From contig JAWUVP010000052.1 of assembly GCA_034112285.1 (NCBI GenBank), positions 1 to 27,152 on the forward strand: a DNA stretch of 27,152 bases, written 5' to 3'. Shown piece after piece: positions 22,408 to 27,152 of the stretch. Every line of letters starts with the position of its first letter. Positions within the stretch are counted from its first letter, which is position 1. Made by a program: the position numbers and the translations under genes. Under the pieces are notes generated by a model that was not told the origin of the DNA, searched no databases, and was given only the letters and a program-made list of their open reading frames with translations. The DNA is from JAWUVP01 sp034112285. Lineage in GTDB: Bacteria > Pseudomonadota > Gammaproteobacteria > JABDGN01.

Positions 22408-23859
22408 TTAACCTACATCAGTCCAGGCTAGGTCTAATTGTTTCGCGGCTTTGACTTCGTCTAAACGGCCTATTTTGCGTGTATGCGGCGCGGTTTTCAC
22501 CAGCTCTGCATTGGTTTTAATTTCAGTCATGATCTTTTCCATCGCATCAATGAACCGATCCAGCTCTTGCTTTGATTCTGTTTCAGTCGGCTCAATAAGC
22601 AAACATTCCGGCACAAGTACTGGGAAGTAAATAGTAGGAGAATGGAATCCATAATCTAATAAACGCTTTGCCATATCTAACGCGTTCACACCATATTCTT
22701 TGGTTAGCGGTTTCAAGGTAACAATAAACTCATGCGTGGCACGTCGGCTAGGAAACGCGAGCGTGTAGCCTAAATTTTGCAGGCGGTGCATCAAGTAGTT
22801 TGCATTCAGCGTGGCAAACTCGCCTACGCGCTGCATGCCCTGCTTACCGAGCATCTTTCCGTATATATAAGCGCGCAATAACACGCCAGCATTCCCCATA
22901 AAACCACCAAAACGGCCTATAGATTCTGGGCAGTCGGCTTCATTGAGCCAAGTATACTGCCCCTCTTTTTTGCCGACCATCGGCAGGGGTAAAAAAGGCT
23001 TCAAACGATCATTAACCGCAACAGGGCCAGCACCCGGGCCGCCGCCACCATGTGGTGTGGCAAACGTTTTGTGCAAGTTTAGATGCATGACATCAAAACC
23101 CATATCGCCTGGGCGCACCTTACCGAGAATGGCATTTAAATTGGCGCCATCATAATATAATAAACCACCTGCATCGTGCACCAACCTAGCAATCGCTTCA
23201 ATTTGTTGCTCAAATACACCGAGGGTTGAAGGATTGGTTAACATGATACCTGCGGTTTTTGGGCCGACCACTTTGCGTAACGCCTCAAAATCCACATCGC
23301 CTTCGGCGTTAGTCGGAATTTCTTTTACCGTAAAACCACATTTTGTCGCAGATGCAGGGTTGGTGCCATGCGCTGCATCGGGAACCAACATTTCAGTACG
23401 TTCTGTGTCGCCATTTTTAGCATGATAAGCACTAATCATTGCCACGCCAGCATATTCGCCCTGCGCGCCCGCCATAGTTGTTAACGAAATCCCCGTCATG
23501 CCAGTGACTTCTTTTAACATTTCTTGCAAGTCGTAAATGCAGTGTAAATAACCTTGGCTGTGTGCTTCGTCCATGTAAGGATGGCGATTTAAATAGCCGG
23601 GTAGCGAAGCTAACTTATGCGCCGCCCGCGGATTATATTTCATGGTGCACGAACCTAAAGGGTAAAAGTGCGTATCAATCGAAAAGTTCTTGCGCGATAA
23701 ACGCGTATAATGGCGTACCACTTGCAACTCTGAAAGCTCAGGCAATGCTGGCAAATCAGTGCGTAACAAATTTTCTGGAATGTCGGTAACGTTCAAGGCT
23801 TGCCCGCTAACGAATGCGCCGGCGACGCGACCTTTGGCTGATTTTTCAAAACTTAACAT
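22408..23859 (-). CDS. gcvPB: Glycine dehydrogenase (decarboxylating) subunit 2
   Basis: 483 aa, the C-terminal half of the P protein in organisms that split it. It binds pyridoxal phosphate, decarboxylates glycine and passes the aminomethyl group to the lipoyl arm of GcvH. The cofactor lysine is Lys264 in MHLNLHKTFATPHGGGGPGAG. FYPLGSCTMKYNPR (66-79) and DAAHGTNPASAT (161-172) are also characteristic. TAGGA precedes the ATG, 12 bases after gcvPA. It is the last gene of the gcv run. The split form is usual in Legionella and in Gram-positive bacteria and differs from the single-chain GcvP of Escherichia coli. Confidence 0.97.
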   Translation of the reverse strand: MLSFEKSAKGRVAGAFVSGQALNVTDIPENLLRTDLPALPELSELQVVRHYTRLSRKNFSIDTHFYPLGSCTMKYNPRAAHKLASLPGYLNRHPYMDEAHSQGYLHCIYDLQEMLKEVTGMTGISLTTMAGAQGEYAGVAMISAYHAKNGDTERTEMLVPDAAHGTNPASATKCGFTVKEIPTNAEGDVDFEALRKVVGPKTAGIMLTNPSTLGVFEQQIEAIARLVHDAGGLLYYDGANLNAILGKVRPGDMGFDVMHLNLHKTFATPHGGGGPGAGPVAVNDRLKPFLPLPMVGKKEGQYTWLNEADCPESIGRFGGFMGNAGVLLRAYIYGKMLGKQGMQRVGEFATLNANYLMHRLQNLGYTLAFPSRRATHEFIVTLKPLTKEYGVNALDMAKRLLDYGFHSPTIYFPVLVPECLLIEPTETESKQELDRFIDAMEKIMTEIKTNAELVKTAPHTRKIGRLDEVKAAKQLDLAWTDVG

Positions 23860-23871
23860 AATATTCCTACT

Positions 23872-25236
23872 TTAGGTTTTTTGCACAGACAATGCTGCCT
23901 GCAAATGTTCGACATAATTCACCAAGTCTGCTTCGGTTTTTGTTTCAGTCACACACACTAATAAGCAATTTTTTAAATGAGGATAATCATCTTGTAAAGC
24001 ATAGCCTGGTTGCAGACCTACTATATTCATTGCAACTTGTACATCAGCCACACAGCTGGGAAGCTTGATCACAAATTCGTGAAAACAGGGCCCGCTAAAA
24101 ACAAGTGCAACGCCCGGCACGGCGGCCAGCATTTTCTGCAATGAAACAGCTTTATTATGCGATTGCCCCGCTACCTCGCGCAAACCACGCGCGCCCATAA
24201 TGCTAGTATAAATCGTTGCCGCGGTCACCATTAAGCCTTGGTTAGTGCAAATATTTGAAGTGGCCTTCGCACGGCGAATATGTTGCTCACGCGCTTGCAG
24301 CGTTAACACAAACCCTTCCCGGCCTTCTTTATCATTCGTGCGGCCAACAATCCGTCCAGGCATTTGGCGCACATGTTCTTTGCGACAACACATAAAGCCA
24401 AAATAAGGCCCACCAGAAGCTAATGGAATGCCCAAGGGTTGCCCTTCGCCACACGCAATATCAACGCCGTTCTCACCCCAAGCGCCCGGTTGTTTTAATA
24501 AGCTCATCGCCATGGGGTTAACATAGGCGATGGTAATGGCATCCATCGTTTTAGCTTGCGCCACTAGCATATCCACGTCTTCTAAAATACCTAAAAAATT
24601 AGGCTGTGGAATAACCATAGCGGCCACATCAGAACTATCTATGCCGGCAAAACTTTCTGCATTCAAACGACCTTGTGCATCACAAAAAGGGATTTCTTGA
24701 ATATGAATATCAACACGCGGTAAAAAAGTGGTTAACACTTTTCGGTGTATCGGGTGAAGGTTTGTCGGCACTAATACCGTCCGTTTTTTACCGCGCTTAA
24801 TCCGCACCGCCATAAAAACAGCTTCGGTTAATGCCGTAGCGCCATCATACATAGAAGCATTAGAAACATCTAAACCTAGTAAGCGGCACATGATAGTTTG
24901 ATATTCATAAATCAATTGCAACGTCGCCTGCGAAGCTTCTGCTTGGTAAGGTGTGTAGGCAGAATAAAATTCACCGCGGCCCACAATATCCCACACCGCA
25001 GCAGGAATGTGATGCTCATACGCACCAGCGCCAATAAAACAACTACCGGGTTTAATGTCTGGCGCTTGGGCGCCTATGTAGCGTGAAACATCTTGCTCGC
25101 TCATGCCTACTGGGAGTGCCAAATCATCAACGTGTAAATGCTCTGGAATTTCATCAAATAATTGATTAATATCAGTGACATTAATCACCTCAAGCATGTC
25201 TTGAATGTCTTCGTTGGTATGGGGGATAAAAGGCAT
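23872..25236 (-). CDS. gcvPA: Glycine dehydrogenase (decarboxylating) subunit 1
   Basis: 454 aa, the N-terminal half of the split P protein, which has the same fold as subunit 2 but lacks the cofactor lysine and completes the heterodimer. Hallmarks: MPFIPHTNEDIQDMLEVI at the N-end, FIGAGAYEHHIPAAVWDI (about 67-84), FYSAYTPYQAEASQATLQLI, the glycine-rich ACGEGQPLGIPLASGGPYFGFM and MPGRIVGRTNDKEGREGFVLTLQAREQHIRR. It is separated from gcvH by 98 bases, the only large gap in the cluster, so it may be driven partly by a promoter of its own. The ribosome site is weak (TAGAG). Confidence 0.97.
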   Translation of the reverse strand: MPFIPHTNEDIQDMLEVINVTDINQLFDEIPEHLHVDDLALPVGMSEQDVSRYIGAQAPDIKPGSCFIGAGAYEHHIPAAVWDIVGRGEFYSAYTPYQAEASQATLQLIYEYQTIMCRLLGLDVSNASMYDGATALTEAVFMAVRIKRGKKRTVLVPTNLHPIHRKVLTTFLPRVDIHIQEIPFCDAQGRLNAESFAGIDSSDVAAMVIPQPNFLGILEDVDMLVAQAKTMDAITIAYVNPMAMSLLKQPGAWGENGVDIACGEGQPLGIPLASGGPYFGFMCCRKEHVRQMPGRIVGRTNDKEGREGFVLTLQAREQHIRRAKATSNICTNQGLMVTAATIYTSIMGARGLREVAGQSHNKAVSLQKMLAAVPGVALVFSGPCFHEFVIKLPSCVADVQVAMNIVGLQPGYALQDDYPHLKNCLLVCVTETKTEADLVNYVEHLQAALSVQKT

Positions 25237-25261
25237 ATTAATACTCTATTTAAGGGCTAAT

Positions 25262-25290
25262 AATAAAATGAATCGCCCCGAGATGTGCAA
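25262..25290 (-). promoter_or_regulatory. Possible internal promoter for gcvPA-gcvPB
   Basis: Minus-strand TTGCAC (25290-25285), a 17-base spacer and TTTATT (25267-25262) in the gcvH-gcvPA gap. Each box matches consensus only in part. The gap has no obvious terminator or attenuator. Confidence 0.25.
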
Positions 25291-25334
25291 TGCATAATCC
25301 GAGGCATATATTTATTTTAGTAACAAGATTAATT

Positions 25335-25718
25335 TTAATCTTGGCTTGTTTCAGTATATTCTTCCGCGTTCATAAAATCATCGAGCTGCTCAGGCTTTTC
25401 AACTTCAATTTTAACCAGCCAACCTTCTGCATAAGGTTGCTCATTAATCATTTCAGGTGTTTCTAATGCTTCTTTATTGACTTCAATAATTTTACCGCTC
25501 ATAGGGCAATAAACATCAGAAGCGGTTTTAACCGATTCAACCACTACGATCTCTTCACCTTGGTCGAACACGTCACCCACTTCAGGCAATTCGATATAAA
25601 CTAAATCACCCATTTGCGCTTGAGCATGATGCGTAATGCCAACGGTGGCAATGTTGCCATCTAGGCTAACCCATTCGTGACTTTCGGTGTATTTTAAATA
25701 TTCTGGATTCTCTTGCAT
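25335..25718 (-). CDS. gcvH: Glycine cleavage system H protein
   Basis: 127 aa, the standard size. GcvH carries the lipoyl arm that shuttles the aminomethyl intermediate among P, T and L proteins. The lipoylated residue is Lys64 in VVVESVKTASDVYCPMSG. Other family stretches are YTESHEWVSLDGNIATVGIT (10-29), MGDLVYIELPEVGD and PYAEGWLVKIE. GAGGAG inside the end of gcvT, three bases upstream, serves as the ribosome site, so gcvT and gcvH are tightly coupled. The C-terminal tail is acidic (NAEEYTETSQD). The L protein (dihydrolipoamide dehydrogenase) is not in the window and is normally shared with other complexes. Confidence 0.98.
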   Translation of the reverse strand: MQENPEYLKYTESHEWVSLDGNIATVGITHHAQAQMGDLVYIELPEVGDVFDQGEEIVVVESVKTASDVYCPMSGKIIEVNKEALETPEMINEQPYAEGWLVKIEVEKPEQLDDFMNAEEYTETSQD

Positions 25719-25721
25719 GAT

Positions 25722-26810
25722 TTACTCCTCTGTATAAACTGATTTACCATTACGTACAAATGGCGGTTTGATGATTTTTACGGCAATTGTTTTTCCGCGG
25801 CGCTCAATACAGGCCTGCTTTAATTCACTGGTGTTAATGCGCGCCAATGCCACCGCATGTCCTAAGCTGGGTGAAAAGCTACCGCTGGTAATTTCTCCAA
25901 TAACATCACCGTTGCTAATAATATCTTGATGGTCGCGCAGTACGCCTTTGTCGGTCATGATAATGCCGACTAATTGCTGCTTAATGCCCGCCGCTTGCTG
26001 TTGCTCTAATGCTACCCGACCAATAAATTCTCGTGCCTCATCTTTAAACGAAACCGTCCAAGCTAAGTTCGAGACAAAAGGCGAGGTTTGTTCTGTCATG
26101 TCCGAACCATAAAGATTTAAACCGGCTTCTAAGCGCAGCGTGTCGCGTGCACCTAAACCACAAGGCACAACGCCTACGGCCAATAATTCTTGCCATAAGT
26201 CTACAGCGGCATCGGCAGGCAGAATGATTTCCACGCCCTCTTCGCCGGTGTAGCCAGTGCGAGCCACTTGTATAAGGCCGATTGACATACTGTTAAACAA
26301 TTTCAATTCATTAATGCCTTGCCAAGCATCACCTAAAACCTGGGTGACTTTTGCCAACGCTTCTGGCCCTTGCACGGCAATAATACACATGTCGGCTGGG
26401 CGTGCTAGTTCAACCTCAAACTCAACGGCCTGGGCTTCAAACCAAGCATAGTCCACATCACAACGACCGGCATTGAGCACAATTCGATAGGCCTGCTCAC
26501 CTGTTTGATAAACGATTAAATCATCAATCACGCCACCTTCGGGGTTCAGCATGCAGGTATAGAGTGCTTTGCCTGGAACTAACTTTGCGACATCATTAGC
26601 CAATAAATAACGCAAAAATTCGCTGGCTTGCGCACCACAAATATCTAGCACGCCCATGTGCGACACATCAAACATGCCCGCCGATTGGCGCACAGCATGG
26701 TGCTCTTGTATTTGAGAAGTGTAATGCAGCGGCATATCCCAACCCGCAAAATCAACGAGTTTGGCGCCTAAGTGCTGGTGTTGTTCGTAAAGCGGTGTTT
26801 GCTGGCTCAT
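25722..26810 (-). CDS. gcvT: Aminomethyltransferase (glycine cleavage T protein)
   Basis: 362 aa, the normal size. It transfers the one-carbon unit from aminomethyl-GcvH to tetrahydrofolate, releasing ammonia. Family stretches: LVDFAGWDMPLHYTSQIQEH near the N-end, RQSAGMFDVSHMGVLDICG, GGVIDDLIVYQ, ARTGYTGEEGVEIILP, PCGLGARDTLRLEAGLNLYG (folate-site region) and EITSGSFSPSLGHAVALARI. Start at 26810: AAGGA lies five bases before it at proper spacing, whereas the in-frame ATG at 26816 abuts that site. It is the first gene of gcvT-gcvH-gcvPA-gcvPB and is divergent from the DacB-like gene. The predicted leader is only about 36 nt. Confidence 0.97.
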   Translation of the reverse strand: MSQQTPLYEQHQHLGAKLVDFAGWDMPLHYTSQIQEHHAVRQSAGMFDVSHMGVLDICGAQASEFLRYLLANDVAKLVPGKALYTCMLNPEGGVIDDLIVYQTGEQAYRIVLNAGRCDVDYAWFEAQAVEFEVELARPADMCIIAVQGPEALAKVTQVLGDAWQGINELKLFNSMSIGLIQVARTGYTGEEGVEIILPADAAVDLWQELLAVGVVPCGLGARDTLRLEAGLNLYGSDMTEQTSPFVSNLAWTVSFKDEAREFIGRVALEQQQAAGIKQQLVGIIMTDKGVLRDHQDIISNGDVIGEITSGSFSPSLGHAVALARINTSELKQACIERRGKTIAVKIIKPPFVRNGKSVYTEE

Positions 26811-26826
26811 GCGCATCCTTATAGGT

Positions 26827-26857
26827 TTTACACTAGAATTAATAAAGCTGATAGAAT
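26827..26857 (+). promoter_or_regulatory. Possible promoter of the DacB-like gene
   Basis: TTTACA (26827-26832) and TAGAAT (26852-26857) with a 19-base spacer (17 if GATAGA is the -10). Its -10 overlaps that of the opposing gcvT promoter. Confidence 0.35.
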
Positions 26858-26881
26858 ACCGAAATTACGCCCTAACCTCAA
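26853..26881 (-). promoter_or_regulatory. Predicted promoter of the gcv operon
   Basis: Minus-strand TTGAGG (26881-26876), a 17-base spacer and TATTCT (26858-26853); four of six matches in each box. Initiation near 26846 leaves a leader of about 36 nt. Confidence 0.45.
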
Positions 26882-26900
26882 GAGTAAGACGGACCTAAAC

Positions 26901-27152
26901 ATGCCCCAACCATCACAAAAACACCCTAAAAGCACTTTGTTAAAATCGCGCATAGTCAGTTGCGCATCATTGAAACAATCAAAGATTTGGATTGCAAGTT
27001 TGCTGCTATTCGTCTGCCTGGCATCATGCAATGTAGCCAGCGCACAAGATGCCTTAAACGCACATTTAAACACCCTACTCGCCTTATTTTCCGGCAACCC
27101 CAGCGTGGGTATTGTGGTTAAGAATTTGGACACCGGTAAGATTTTATACGCT
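26901..27152 (+). CDS. N-terminus of a probable D-Ala-D-Ala carboxypeptidase/endopeptidase (PBP4/DacB-like), partial
   Basis: 84 codons run off the window end. The start MPQPSQKHPKSTLLKS is basic, followed by a hydrophobic segment (IWIASLLLFVCLASCNVASA) that acts as a signal peptide. LASC resembles a lipobox, so it may be a lipoprotein, or may be cut later at ASA. The mature start ALNAHLNTLLALFSGNPSVGIVVKNLDTGKILYA has the look of the first strands of a penicillin-binding fold (VGIVVKNLDTGKILY; compare the family pattern V-x-V-x-D-x-x-T-G-x-x-L-Y). The catalytic SxxK lies beyond the window, so the enzyme class is provisional; serine beta-lactamase-like proteins share this N-terminal pattern. 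GGA lies a few bases before the ATG. Confidence 0.65.
   Translation, partial: MPQPSQKHPKSTLLKSRIVSCASLKQSKIWIASLLLFVCLASCNVASAQDALNAHLNTLLALFSGNPSVGIVVKNLDTGKILYA

Noticed and set aside
26811..26900. Glycine riboswitch before gcvT
   Set aside because: The space to the predicted start site is about 36 nt and the whole gap is under 100 bases; no tandem aptamer pattern is visible.
26828..27133. 101-codon minus-strand frame
   Set aside because: It is antisense to the DacB-like gene, whose signal peptide and fold pattern are convincing, and it covers the divergent promoters.
1..27152. CRISPR array, intact insertion sequence, prophage or integrase
   Set aside because: No regularly spaced direct repeats, no transposase or integrase motifs, and no phage structural genes were found on either strand.

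Overview
The window is chromosomal DNA from a gammaproteobacterium of moderate-to-low GC content. The gene set suggests the order Legionellales (Legionella/Coxiella-like): a two-subunit glycine decarboxylase (gcvPA/gcvPB), a stand-alone RRM RNA-binding protein, a PpiD with the Legionella-type start, many Bcr/CflA-type MFS transporters and several small unplaced proteins. The taxonomic placement is an inference; no rRNA or tRNA gene is present to settle it.

Layout. (1) 1-5.4 kb, mostly minus strand: the tail of a plus-strand gene, a secreted lysine-rich protein of unknown function, an RRM protein behind a long leader, the periplasmic chaperone PpiD, an unrecognised 300-aa protein with a doubtful start, and Dps. 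(2) 5.5-14.7 kb, sugar catabolism: cysZ (plus), then a tight minus-strand run xylB-xylA-pfkA. This run would take xylulose made from xylose into the pentose phosphate pathway and then through 6-phosphofructokinase. A Bcr/CflA-type MFS efflux gene, the ABC-F ATPase uup and a XylE/GalP-type sugar:proton symporter follow. The symporter is the obvious uptake partner for xylAB. (3) 14.7-21.4 kb, accessory region rich in transporters: a 41-aa protein with an F-box-like pattern, a LOG-type nucleotide phosphoribohydrolase overlapping an MFS gene, a response regulator with an unrecognised output domain, a DHA2-type MFS, a beta-carbonic anhydrase and a MATE exporter. (4) 21.4-22.3 kb: a palindromic repeat element related to one at 4.7 kb, then a small outer-membrane beta-barrel protein. 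(5) 22.4-26.8 kb: the glycine cleavage genes gcvT-gcvH-gcvPA-gcvPB (minus). (6) 26.9 kb to the end: the start of a probable D-Ala-D-Ala carboxypeptidase/endopeptidase (DacB-like), diverging from gcvT.

Most interesting signals. Three consecutive near-perfect hairpins fill the 94-nt gap before the response regulator, and the last one buries its Shine-Dalgarno sequence. The 41-aa F-box-like microprotein has its own ribosome site. LOG and an MFS exporter are translationally coupled, suggesting a make-and-export pair. pfkA sits inside a xylose operon. An inverted-repeat family is dispersed in the intergenic DNA. No tRNA, rRNA, CRISPR array, intact insertion sequence or glycine riboswitch was seen.
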